Assembly: GCA_045645805.1 (NCBI GenBank)
Contig: JAZRJL010000013.1
Coordinates: forward strand, 10,576 to 74,575
Length of the DNA: 64,000 bases
Reading direction: 5' to 3'
Source of the DNA: SIG440 sp045645805
Lineage (GTDB): Bacteria; Bacillota; Clostridia; Monoglobales; Monoglobaceae
Each line of letters begins with the position of its first letter. Position 1 is the stretch's first letter. The notes beneath the pieces were generated by a model. It saw only the letters and a list, made by a program, of their open reading frames with translations, did not search any database and was not told where the DNA came from. The position numbers were made by a program, and so were the translations under genes. Positions 42,018 through 50,214 of this stretch are shown here, piece by piece.

Positions 42018-43925
42018 ATGGAAAACAACAAAAATTTCAAGCCGTACATTCCGGCTGACAAGGTAACGCCTGAGATTACGGTTACCTCAATTATTATGGG
42101 TATTATTCTTGCGGTGGTATTCGGTGCGGCAAATGCATACTTAGGTCTCAGAGTTGGTATGACGGTTTCAGCATCAATCCCTGCTGCAGTTATATCTATG
42201 GGTGTTATCAGAGTTTTGATGAAGAAAAATTCGATTCTTGAAAGCAATGTTGTCCAGACAATCGGTTCAGCCGGTGAGTCATTGGCAGCAGGTGCAATTT
42301 TTACACTTCCTGCTTTGTTCTTGTGGGCAAGAGAAGGCGTAATGGACAAGCCTGGTATTGTTGAGATTACTCTTATTGCACTTTTGGGCGGCCTTTTGGG
42401 TGTGTTCTTTATGGTTCCTCTCCGCAATGCATTGATTGTTAAGGAACATGGAATTCTTCCTTATCCCGAAGGATCTGCCTGTGCAGAGGTTCTTCTTGCA
42501 GGTGAGGAAGGCGGTGCAAATGCCTCTACTGTATTTGCAGGTATGGGTTTTGCAGCTATATTCAAGTTTATAATTGACGGACTTAAGGCAGTTCCCGGCG
42601 AAGTTGCTCTTAAGGTTAAAGGTTATGCCGGTGAAATCGGAACACAGATTTACCCTGCCGTAATGAGTGTTGGTTATATCTGCGGTCCAAGAATCTCGTC
42701 ATATATGTTTGCCGGCGGTGTTCTCAGCTGGATGGTAATTATCCCCTTGATTGTTCTTTTTGGCAAAGAACTTGTTCTCTATCCCGGAACAGAGGCAATC
42801 GGTGATATGTATGCACAAGGCGGTGCAAGTGCTATCTGGGGTTCATACATCAGATACATCGGAGCAGGTGCTTTGGCGGCAGGCGGTATTATCAGTCTTA
42901 TCAAGTCACTCCCTCTCATTGTACGTACCTTTGGTGCAGCTGTTCGCGGAATTTCAGATATCGGTGGTTCAGGCTCTCTTCGTACAGAAAAAGACCTTGA
43001 TATGAAGGTTGTAATTGGTGCAATAATTGTTCTTACCCTTCTTGTATGGCTTGTTCCTGCAGTGCCCGTTTCCCCTGTTGGTGCAGTTGTTGTAGTTGTG
43101 TTCGGTTTTTTCTTTGCAACAGTGTCGTCAAGAATGGTTGGTCTCGTAGGAAGCAGCAACAACCCTGTTTCAGGTATGGCGATTGCAACATTACTTATTG
43201 CAACACTTATCTTAAAGCTTACAGGTGACGGCGGTGCCCATGGTATGAAGGGGGCAATTGCTATTGGGTCAATTATTTGTATAGTAGCAGCTATTGCAGG
43301 TGATACTTCACAGGATCTTAAAACAGGATTTCTGCTTGGTGCAACCCCAAAAAAACAGCAGATTGCTGAGCTTGTAGGTGTTGTTGCGGCTGCCTTTGCA
43401 ATCGGCGGAACACTCTATCTCCTTGATGCGGCTTGGGGCTTTGGTTCAGACCAGCTTGCAGCTCCTCAGGCAACACTTATGAAGATGATAATTGAGGGTG
43501 TTATGGAAGCAAATCTCCCTTGGGGACTTGTTCTTACCGGTGTATTTATTGCAATTGTTATTGAAATTGTAGGTATCCCTGTACTACCTTTTGCAATTGG
43601 TGTATATCTTCCGGTACATCTCAACGCCTGCATAATGGTTGGCGGTATCGTTCGCTTCTTTGTTGAAAAGGTTAAAGAAGACAAGGAGAAAAAGGTAAAC
43701 AACGGTATACTCTTCTGCTCAGGTATGATTGCCGGCGAGGGTATTGTGGGTATTGTTCTTGCAATTCTTGCTGTGTTTGGCATTGACAAGGTATTTGATA
43801 TTTCAGGTATTCTTAATCTTTCGCCTGCAGTTTCAAGTGTTGGCAGTGTAGTATTGTTTGCACTTATTATACTCAGTGTTCTTAAATTTTCTGTCTGGAA
43901 AAAGAACAAAACTTTGGGCAAGTAG
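42018..43925 (+). CDS. OPT-family oligopeptide/metal-chelate transporter
   Basis: 635-residue OPT-family membrane protein with about 15 hydrophobic segments. Typical N-terminal region: ITVTSIIMGIILAVVFGAANAYLGLRVG cut here to its core GAANAYLGLRVGMTVSAS, then GSAGESLAAG and LPYPEGSACAEVL. OPT transporters import peptides or peptide-metal chelates using the proton gradient; the substrate here is unknown. The gene for a PqqD-like protein starts two bases after its stop. Confidence 0.92.
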   Translation: MENNKNFKPYIPADKVTPEITVTSIIMGIILAVVFGAANAYLGLRVGMTVSASIPAAVISMGVIRVLMKKNSILESNVVQTIGSAGESLAAGAIFTLPALFLWAREGVMDKPGIVEITLIALLGGLLGVFFMVPLRNALIVKEHGILPYPEGSACAEVLLAGEEGGANASTVFAGMGFAAIFKFIIDGLKAVPGEVALKVKGYAGEIGTQIYPAVMSVGYICGPRISSYMFAGGVLSWMVIIPLIVLFGKELVLYPGTEAIGDMYAQGGASAIWGSYIRYIGAGALAAGGIISLIKSLPLIVRTFGAAVRGISDIGGSGSLRTEKDLDMKVVIGAIIVLTLLVWLVPAVPVSPVGAVVVVVFGFFFATVSSRMVGLVGSSNNPVSGMAIATLLIATLILKLTGDGGAHGMKGAIAIGSIICIVAAIAGDTSQDLKTGFLLGATPKKQQIAELVGVVAAAFAIGGTLYLLDAAWGFGSDQLAAPQATLMKMIIEGVMEANLPWGLVLTGVFIAIVIEIVGIPVLPFAIGVYLPVHLNACIMVGGIVRFFVEKVKEDKEKKVNNGILFCSGMIAGEGIVGIVLAILAVFGIDKVFDISGILNLSPAVSSVGSVVLFALIILSVLKFSVWKKNKTLGK

Positions 43926-43927
43926 TT

Positions 43928-44275
43928 ATGAAGAAGAAAGAAATAATTTCTGAAAATTTTCTCGAACGCGTGCCCATTCCCAACAGCTTTTTGAACTGGC
44001 AAACTGCCGATGATGGCAAGGTTGAACTTCTTGTGGAAAATACAGGCTTGTTTAATCGTCTTGCTCAAAAGCTTTTTGGAAAACCCAAGATAACCCACGT
44101 TCATCTGGATACCGTTGGCAGCTTTGTGTGGCCGCTTCTGGACGGTGAAAGAAATATAATTGAAATTGGCGAATTGATGAAAGAACATTTTGGAGAAAAG
44201 GCAGAGCCACTTTATGAGCGGCTTGTTGAATTTTTCCGAATTCTGGAAAGCTATCATTTTGTTGAATGGAAGTAA
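43928..44275 (+). CDS. PqqD-like (RRE-fold) protein
   Basis: 115 residues, with the PqqD-type block DTVGSFVWPLLDGERNI and a C-terminal helix pair. PqqD domains bind leader peptides for radical-SAM RiPP enzymes, but free-standing PqqD-like proteins also occur in other settings. No radical SAM gene or precursor peptide lies nearby. Its two-base spacing to the OPT gene suggests a joint function. The call is moderate because the family is small and variable. Confidence 0.65.
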   Translation: MKKKEIISENFLERVPIPNSFLNWQTADDGKVELLVENTGLFNRLAQKLFGKPKITHVHLDTVGSFVWPLLDGERNIIEIGELMKEHFGEKAEPLYERLVEFFRILESYHFVEWK

Positions 44276-44279
44276 AATG

Positions 44280-44314
44280 TGACGACCCCAGATATCGGGG
44301 TCGTCATATTTTTT
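44280..44314 (+). terminator. Terminator after the OPT/PqqD operon
   Basis: TGACGACCCC (44280-44289) / GGGGTCGTCA (44297-44306), followed by TATTTTTT. Confidence 0.9.
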
Positions 44315-44336
44315 GGTTCAGTGGCATAATTTTTTA

Positions 44337-44365
44337 TTGACAATAATGCCTTAAAGGTATATAAT
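44337..44365 (+). promoter_or_regulatory. Promoter of the cysteine-synthase-like gene, with direct repeats
   Basis: TTGACA (44337-44342), 17 bases, TATAAT (44360-44365). TTAAAGGTATAT is repeated at 44351-44362 and 44373-44384, overlapping the -10 and the expected start, a possible operator. Confidence 0.75.
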
Positions 44366-44414
44366 ATTACAGTTAAAGGTATATTGGCAGTATTATTTTT
44401 AAAGGAAGATTAAA

Positions 44415-45341
44415 ATGATTTGCAACAACATTCTTGAAGCAATGGGAAATACCCCCATTATAAGACTTTTACATATTGCTCCCGATGACGGGGCGGAAAT
44501 TCTTGTTAAGTTTGAGGGTCTTAATGTGGGCGGTTCAATCAAAACCCGTACAGCTTACAATATGATATGCGATGCTGAAAGACGTGGTGTGATAAACAAG
44601 GATACCGTCATTGTTGAACCGACAAGCGGCAATCAAGGCATTGGTCTTGCCCTTGTTGGTGCGGTAAAAGGCTACAAAACAAAAATCATTATGCCGGATT
44701 CAGTAAGTGAAGAACGCAGACTGCTTGTTGAGCATTATGGTGCTGAGGTTATCCTGATTCATGATGCGGGTAATATTGGCGAATGTATTCATCAGTGTCT
44801 TGAAACAGCACTTAAGATGCAGCGTGAAGACAAAAATGTTTTTGTGCCGCAGCAGTTTGAAAACCCTGCAAATGTCGAGGTTCAGAGAAACGTTACCGGT
44901 GAGGAAATCCTAAAGCAGGTATCAAAACCTATCCATGGCTTTTGTTCGGGGATTGGCACAGGTGGTACAATTACCGGCATTGGCGAAACGTTAAAGCGTG
45001 AAAACCCCGATATGACAATCTGGGCGGTTGAGCCTGAACACGCAGCTATACTTTCCGGCGGTTCAATCGGTACTCATCTTCAAATGGGTATAGGTGATGG
45101 TGTAATTCCTAAAATTCTTAATCAGAATATCTACGATGATATTTGTGTTATTAAGGACGAGGAAGCTATAAACACAGCAAAAGCACTTGCCTCAAAAGAG
45201 GGGATTATGTGCGGTATTTCAAGCGGAACCAACGTTGCGGCGGCAATTAAGCTTGCAAAGGTGCTTGGTAAGGGAAAGACGGTTGTTACTGTGCTCCCCG
45301 ATACAGCGGAAAGATATTTTTCAACACCGCTTTTTGGTTAA
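44415..45341 (+). CDS. Cysteine synthase family PLP enzyme (CysK-like)
   Basis: 308-residue fold-type II PLP enzyme. PLP Lys in GGSIKTRTA, phosphate loop GIGTGGTITGIG, substrate loop EPTSGNQGIGLA. Typical O-acetylserine sulfhydrylases have NPxGSVKDR and TSGNTGIGLA; Lys is kept, but DR is TR and the final Thr of TSGNT is Gln. Cysteine synthase is the likeliest activity, yet the changes at the substrate carboxylate loop leave room for another acceptor or donor. GGAAGATT lies before ATG 44415. Monocistronic with its own promoter. Confidence 0.82.
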   Translation: MICNNILEAMGNTPIIRLLHIAPDDGAEILVKFEGLNVGGSIKTRTAYNMICDAERRGVINKDTVIVEPTSGNQGIGLALVGAVKGYKTKIIMPDSVSEERRLLVEHYGAEVILIHDAGNIGECIHQCLETALKMQREDKNVFVPQQFENPANVEVQRNVTGEEILKQVSKPIHGFCSGIGTGGTITGIGETLKRENPDMTIWAVEPEHAAILSGGSIGTHLQMGIGDGVIPKILNQNIYDDICVIKDEEAINTAKALASKEGIMCGISSGTNVAAAIKLAKVLGKGKTVVTVLPDTAERYFSTPLFG

Positions 45342-45437
45342 ATATAAGTTTAAAGCATAAATTTTCTTTTTTTCAACATATTAAAATAAGAAGTTTTATG
45401 TACTATACAAAATCTATTATGTAAGAAGGGATTAATT

Positions 45438-46637
45438 GTGAACAACAACGAAAGAAGAGTAGGAACAATATCAAGAGGTATAAGATGCCCCATTATCCGT
45501 GAGGGGGATAACCTTGCAAAGATAGTTGCAGACAGCGTGATTGATGCAGCAAAGTGTGAAGGCTTTGAACTTCGTGACAGAGATGTTATTTCAGTTACCG
45601 AGTCAATTGTTGCACGTGCACAGGGAAACTATGCATCGGTTGATGATATTGCTGCCGATGTTAAAGCAAAGGTTGGAAGCGATACAATTGGCGTTATATT
45701 TCCCATTCTTTCCCGAAACCGTTTTGCAATTTGTTTAAGAGGTATTGCAAAGGCGGCAAAAAAAATAGTTCTTATGCTCAGCTATCCATCGGATGAGGTT
45801 GGTAATGAGCTTGTAAACCTTGACAGAATTGACGAAGCAGGTGTAAATCCTTATTCTGATGTACTTTCTCTTGAAAAGTACCGTGAATTGTTTGGTTATA
45901 CCAAGCACGAATTTACAAATATTGATTATGTTGAATATTATGGTGATTTGGTTCGTGAATGCGGCGCAGAGGTTGAAATTGTTTTTGCAAATCAGGCAAA
46001 GGCAATTCTTGACTATGCAGACCATATCATAAACTGTGACATCCACACCCGTGTACGCACCAAGCGTATCTTAAAGGCAAACGGTGCAAAGGTTGTTTGT
46101 GGTCTTGATGATATTTTGACCGAATCGGTAAACGGTAGCGGTTGCAATGAAAAGTACGGTCTTCTTGGATCCAACAAGGCAACAGAAGATAAAATAAAGC
46201 TTTTCCCAAGAGAATGTTCTCAGCTTGTTCTTGATATTCAAAAGCTTGTTCTTGAAGAAACAGGCAAGCACGTTGAGGTTATGGTATACGGTGACGGTGC
46301 ATTTAAAGATCCTAAGGGCAAAATTTGGGAGCTTGCTGACCCTGTTGTATCACCGGCTTTCACAGACGGACTTGTGGGAACTCCCAACGAACTTAAGCTC
46401 AAGTACCTTGCAGACAATGATTACAAGGATTTGTCGGGCGAAGCTCTTAAAGAAGCGATTTCTGCCAGCATAAAGGCAAAGAACGATAACCTTCTTGGTG
46501 ATATGGCATCTCAGGGAACAACTCCCCGTCAGCTTACCGACCTTATCGGTTCGCTTTGTGACCTTACAAGTGGCTCGGGCGACAAGGGTACACCGGTTGT
46601 TCTGGTTCAGGGCTACTTTGACAACTATACTAATTAG
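45438..46637 (+). CDS. CofE-like (coenzyme F420-0:glutamate ligase family) protein
   Basis: 399-residue protein. N-terminal half similar to the F420-0 gamma-glutamyl ligase fold (RDRDVISVTESIVARAQG; VIFPILSRNRFAICLRGIA), C-terminal half with VYGDGAFKDPKGKIWELADP. F420 is not known from typical gut Clostridia and no F420 genes are visible, so a different amide-forming reaction is probable. Start GTG 45438 after GAAGGG. It is 30 bases before the GMP synthase subunit gene, perhaps in one operon. Confidence 0.7.
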   Translation: MNNNERRVGTISRGIRCPIIREGDNLAKIVADSVIDAAKCEGFELRDRDVISVTESIVARAQGNYASVDDIAADVKAKVGSDTIGVIFPILSRNRFAICLRGIAKAAKKIVLMLSYPSDEVGNELVNLDRIDEAGVNPYSDVLSLEKYRELFGYTKHEFTNIDYVEYYGDLVRECGAEVEIVFANQAKAILDYADHIINCDIHTRVRTKRILKANGAKVVCGLDDILTESVNGSGCNEKYGLLGSNKATEDKIKLFPRECSQLVLDIQKLVLEETGKHVEVMVYGDGAFKDPKGKIWELADPVVSPAFTDGLVGTPNELKLKYLADNDYKDLSGEALKEAISASIKAKNDNLLGDMASQGTTPRQLTDLIGSLCDLTSGSGDKGTPVVLVQGYFDNYTN

Positions 46638-46667
46638 TAAAAACTATTTTGCACGGAGGTAAGATAA

Positions 46668-47645
46668 ATGAACAATATGCGTCCCGATTCAATGGAAAGA
46701 ATTACAACAAAAGCACTTGCAGATGCTTTTATAGATGAACAGGTTGCCGAAATCCGCAATCAGGTTGGCGATCAGAAGGTTTTGCTTGCATTGTCCGGTG
46801 GTGTTGACAGCTCGGTTGTTGCAGCGCTTCTGATTAAGGCAATCGGCAAACAGCTTGTTTGTGTTCACGTAAATCACGGTCTTATGCGTAAGGGCGAAAG
46901 CGAGCAGGTTATTGAGGTTTTTAAAAACGGACTTGATGCAAACCTTATATACATTGATGCAACCGACAGATTTTTGGACCTTTTAAAGGATGTTGCAGAG
47001 CCTGAAAAGAAGAGAAAGATTATTGGCGGCGAATTTATCAAGGTATTTGATGAAGAAGCGGCAAAGCTTGAGGGTATAAAATTCCTTGCACAGGGTACAA
47101 TTTATCCCGATATTCTTGAAAGCGACGGAGTTAAAGCTCATCACAATGTTGGCGGACTTCCTGAGGATATGGAAATGGAGCTTGTTGAGCCTGTAAGACT
47201 TCTCTACAAGGACGAGGTTCGTGTCGTGGGCAAGGCTTTGGGACTTCCTGAATCAATGGTTGACCGTCAGCCATTCCCCGGCCCTGGTCTTGGCGTAAGA
47301 TGCCTTGGTGCAATTACCCGTGACAGACTTGATGCTCTTCGCGAAGCAGATGCAATTCTGCGTGAAGAATTTGATAATTGCGGTCTTGCAAAAACTGTTT
47401 GGCAGTACTTTATTGCAGTCCCCGACTTTAAAAGTGTCGGTGTAAGAAATGACAAGAGATATGAGGGCTGGCCGGCAATAATCCGTGCGGTAAATACTAC
47501 CGACGCAATGACTGCTACAATTGAAGAAATTCCATATGAGGTACTACACAAAATTACAAACCGTATAACTGCCGAGGTTGAGGGTATCAACCGTGTGCTT
47601 TTGGACCTTACACCAAAGCCTGTCGGCACAATTGAATGGGAGTAG
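46668..47645 (+). CDS. guaA: GMP synthase ATP-pyrophosphatase subunit (no glutaminase domain)
   Basis: 325 residues covering only the ATP-PPase and dimerisation domains of GuaA. P loop LALSGGVDSSVVAALL near residue 43, VHVNHGLMRKGE, QGTIYPDILES, and the C-terminal PKPVGTIEWE. Bacterial GuaA is usually about 510-525 residues with an N-terminal class I glutamine amidotransferase; here that part is absent, as in the archaeal two-subunit form. No amidotransferase gene is nearby. ACGGAGG precedes ATG 46668. Confidence 0.93.
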   Translation: MNNMRPDSMERITTKALADAFIDEQVAEIRNQVGDQKVLLALSGGVDSSVVAALLIKAIGKQLVCVHVNHGLMRKGESEQVIEVFKNGLDANLIYIDATDRFLDLLKDVAEPEKKRKIIGGEFIKVFDEEAAKLEGIKFLAQGTIYPDILESDGVKAHHNVGGLPEDMEMELVEPVRLLYKDEVRVVGKALGLPESMVDRQPFPGPGLGVRCLGAITRDRLDALREADAILREEFDNCGLAKTVWQYFIAVPDFKSVGVRNDKRYEGWPAIIRAVNTTDAMTATIEEIPYEVLHKITNRITAEVEGINRVLLDLTPKPVGTIEWE

Positions 47646-47673
47646 AATTTGAGGTTTTGTAAATTTTAATAAA

Positions 47674-47714
47674 ATGCCGTAAACCCTTGTAAAATAAGGT
47701 TTTACGGCATTTTT
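47674..47714 (+). terminator. Terminator after guaA
   Basis: ATGCCGTAAA (47674-47683) / TTTACGGCAT (47701-47710), then TTTTG. It lies just before the integrase-related repeats. Confidence 0.85.
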
Positions 47715-47734
47715 GATTTTTGTAACTTTTTGCA

Positions 47735-47791
47735 TTGTAGTCTAAATTTTAGCCACTTTTTACAACTTTTTGACTACAAAATTGACTACAA
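47735..47791. repeat. Repeated GACTACAA sites downstream of guaA
   Basis: GACTACAA at 47772-47779 and 47784-47791 (12-base period), and its inverse TTGTAGTC at 47735-47742. Clustered short repeats beside a tyrosine recombinase gene look like integrase arm-type binding sites; att core sequences were not found by eye. Confidence 0.45.
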
Positions 47792-47819
47792 AAACTCCCT
47801 TGTCATTTTCTGACAAAGG
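47790..47819 (-). terminator. Terminator of the integrase remnant
   Basis: On the minus strand CCTTTGTCA / TGACAAGGG (plus-strand 47811-47819 / 47797-47805) with one G-U pair and a GAAAA loop, followed by AGTTTTTGT. Confidence 0.7.
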
Positions 47820-47831
47820 CGTTTCATAATT

Positions 47832-48668
47832 TTATAAAATTTTTAAATAATGGGGGCTGTTATTAAGCTGTGCGAACGAGTCGCCGACAATATTCATTGC
47901 GGCGGCTCTACGCTCTGCAAAACTATGGGCGTAATGCTTGCTTATAATTTCTATGGTATCGCCCGCAAGCGAAGCAACATTTACAACATCAAGACCATTT
48001 GAGATTAAAAGAGATACAAAGCTATGACGTAAAGAGTGAGCATGGAGTTTTTGCGGTAATTCTTTATGTTGGTTTAGTATCTTTTTTATTGCTTTGTTCG
48101 GGACAGCCTTTTCCATTAGCCCGCCCGCCAAGCTAGGACATATAACGCCGTTTTTGTTCCAAGACTTTCCATGTTGATTTGCTTGTTCGTCTAATATATT
48201 TTTATGTTCTAATAATATATCTTTCAGTAACGGCGAAAGCGGTAATTTACGCCTTGACCTCTTTGTTTTCAAATCGGTTAATGCTAATCCATTAAATGTA
48301 TCGCCTACATTTTTTTCAATGCTGACAACATTTGAATTAAAGTCAACATCTACCCAACGCAACGCCCGAGCTTCCCCACTTCTCAAACCAAGCATTAACA
48401 TCAATATCAACGAAACACGTATTGAATTATCAATATTGATTTCGTTTAATGCGTTTAAAAATATTGGTATAGTTGTATTATCAAGGTATGGGGGTATATC
48501 CATTTCGCCAATGCGGGGCTTTGTCGCATTGGCAACAGGATTAGTAAGTAAAACGCCATTTTTAACGCAAGCTGTGAAAAGGGCTGACAGCGTGTAAGTG
48601 ATTTTTGAAACATAAGAAGCCGACAGCGGTTTTATATCTTCTTTTTGGTCAAAGGCGAGACTATCCCA
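47832..48668 (-). pseudogene. Tyrosine recombinase (phage-type integrase), 5' truncated by IS256-family element
   Basis: C-terminal 279 or so codons of an integrase. Reading upstream from the first Met (48503) the frame stays open with integrase-like sequence (SYVSKITYTLSALFTACV) up to the IS end at 48668-48669. The catalytic part is complete: Arg in LRSGEARALRW, HSLRHSF, and the Tyr in SKHYAHS. The N-terminal arm-binding and most of the core-binding domain are missing, and no matching sequence lies beyond the IS at 50165-50214. It is probably inactive. It points toward the 3' end of guaA, a known integration hot spot. Confidence 0.85.
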
Positions 48669-48693
48669 AATTTTGTGTAAAGTCTATACAAGA

Positions 48694-48732
48694 CCTCCAA
48701 GATGATATATAATAAAAATATCATTTTGGAGG
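48694..48732 (+). promoter_or_regulatory. Hairpin masking the transposase ribosome binding site
   Basis: CCTCCAAGATGATAT (48694-48708) pairs with ATATCATTTTGGAGG (48718-48732) with one mismatch. The right arm contains GGAGG, 8 bases before ATG 48741. Transcripts entering from outside would fold this hairpin and block translation. Confidence 0.6.
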
Positions 48733-48740
48733 TTTTTAAT

Positions 48741-49988
48741 ATGCCTAAGTACAAATTAAGTCCCGAAGAACGGGCGGCAGAACAAGAAAGAAAAGAAAAT
48801 TTGCGAAACATCATGAAAGGTCTTGATGTAAAAAGTTTTGATGACCTTAAAGATGTATTCAAGCTCATGGTCGGAGAAATGCTCGAAAACAGTCTTGAAG
48901 GTGAACTTGACGATAAGCTCGGTTACACCAAGTATGACTACCGTAACAAAGAAGGCGAAAATAGTCGTAATGGGTATTCTAAAAAAACTTTAAAGACAAG
49001 CTTTGGAGAAACAGAAATCAAAGTACCCAGAGATCGCGATGGAGAATTTGAGCCGCAGCTTGTAAAGAAAAATCAAACTACGCTTACCGGAGACATTGAA
49101 GAAAAAATACTCTCTATGTATGCTAAAGGAATGACAACAAGCGATATTGAAACACATATACAGGATATATACGGATTAGAATGCTCTGATTCAACCATAA
49201 GCAGAATTATAGATAAAATTCTTCCTGTAGTCAGAGAATGGCAGTCAAGACCGCTTGAAGAAGTATATGCAGTAGTCTTTATGGATGCAATACACTTTCA
49301 TGTACGAAGTGAAGGACAAATAGTTAAAAAAGCTGTCTACATAGCAATTGGTATCAATATGGACGGACTTAAAGAGGTTCTCGGTATGTGGGTAGGAGAA
49401 AACGAAAGTGCAAAGTTTTGGCTTTCTGTTATGAACGGCTTAAAGAATCGAGGATTGCAAGACATATTGATTGCTTGTGTTGATGGACTTACAGGCTTTC
49501 CTGCCGCCATTGAGGCAGTATATCCAAAGACAGAAATACAGCAGTGCATTATCCATCAAATACGCAATACAACAAGGTTTGTGTCATACAAGGATATTAA
49601 GGCACTTATGGCAGATTTAAAGAAAGTGTATGCAGCAATTGATGAACAGACTGCACTATCTGAACTTGAAAATTTTGATGAAAAATGGGGTAACAAATAT
49701 CCTAAGATAGCGATATCGTGGCGTGACAACTGGGCAAATTTATCGACATATTTCAAATATCCGCAAGAGGTCAGAACGCTGATTTACACCACAAATACTA
49801 TTGAAGGCTTTAATCGTCAGCTTCGCAAAGTTACCAAAAACAAAGGTGTATTTCCAACGGACGACAGCCTGCTCAAGATGCTTTATCTTGCGATGATGGA
49901 TATTACCAAGAAATGGACAGGTAAACGCCGTGAATGGGGACAAATTCATTCACAGCTTGAGATTTTCTTTGCCGATAGATTAAGTTAA
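48741..49988 (+). CDS. IS256-family (mutator-type) transposase
   Basis: 415-residue DDE transposase. First catalytic Asp in VVFMDAIHFHVR, second in ACVDGLTGFPAAIEAVYP, Glu in TTNTIEGFNRQLRK, the IS256/Mutator signature. N-terminal part with KSFDDLKDVFKLM and GYSKKTLKTSFGE. ATG 48741 is chosen because GGAGG is spaced 8 bases; upstream extension would run into the hairpin. No frameshift or early stop, so it could be active. Confidence 0.93.
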   Translation: MPKYKLSPEERAAEQERKENLRNIMKGLDVKSFDDLKDVFKLMVGEMLENSLEGELDDKLGYTKYDYRNKEGENSRNGYSKKTLKTSFGETEIKVPRDRDGEFEPQLVKKNQTTLTGDIEEKILSMYAKGMTTSDIETHIQDIYGLECSDSTISRIIDKILPVVREWQSRPLEEVYAVVFMDAIHFHVRSEGQIVKKAVYIAIGINMDGLKEVLGMWVGENESAKFWLSVMNGLKNRGLQDILIACVDGLTGFPAAIEAVYPKTEIQQCIIHQIRNTTRFVSYKDIKALMADLKKVYAAIDEQTALSELENFDEKWGNKYPKIAISWRDNWANLSTYFKYPQEVRTLIYTTNTIEGFNRQLRKVTKNKGVFPTDDSLLKMLYLAMMDITKKWTGKRREWGQIHSQLEIFFADRLS

Positions 49989-50116
49989 TAGCATAAAATC
50001 CCAGGCAACTCAAGGGTAAAATTAACGCCCTCGAAACGAGGGCGCCCTTGACATGCCTGTGCTTTTATGCTATATATGGACTAAGGGATGAAATCCCGAA
50101 ATTTGGATTTCATCCC
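49989..50116. repeat. Nested hairpins in the 3' part of the IS
   Basis: Four nested perfect stems: 49989-49998/50063-50072 (10 bases), 50002-50007/50054-50059 (6), 50010-50016/50045-50051 (7), 50026-50033/50037-50044 (8, loop AAA). A separate 12-base stem GGGATGAAATCC (50085-50096) / GGATTTCATCCC (50105-50116) follows. Both lie between the transposase stop and the right end. Confidence 0.7.
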
Positions 50117-50214
50117 TCAAAAATCACTTAAATTATATTATCATTTTGGAGTTTACACAAAATCAGGGAAATACCCGTATTGAGAGAAGAGTCCTTGTTT
50201 ATTTTTGAATGAAA

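Larger units (their letters stand above)
48669..50164 (+). mobile_element. IS256-family insertion sequence
   Basis: About 1.5 kb. The left end ATTTTGTGTAAA (48670-48681) matches the inverted right end TTTACACAAAAT (50152-50163). The inner TCATTTTGGAG motif is also present at both ends (48721-48731 and 50141-50151). One transposase gene fills it. The flanking eight bases (CTATCCCA left, AGGGAAAT right) are not a duplication, suggesting a deletion or rearrangement next to the IS after insertion. It truncates the integrase gene. Confidence 0.85.

Noticed and set aside
48661..50172. Target-site duplication around the IS256-family element
   Set aside because: The eight bases on each side (CTATCCCA and AGGGAAAT) do not match, so no duplication is claimed.
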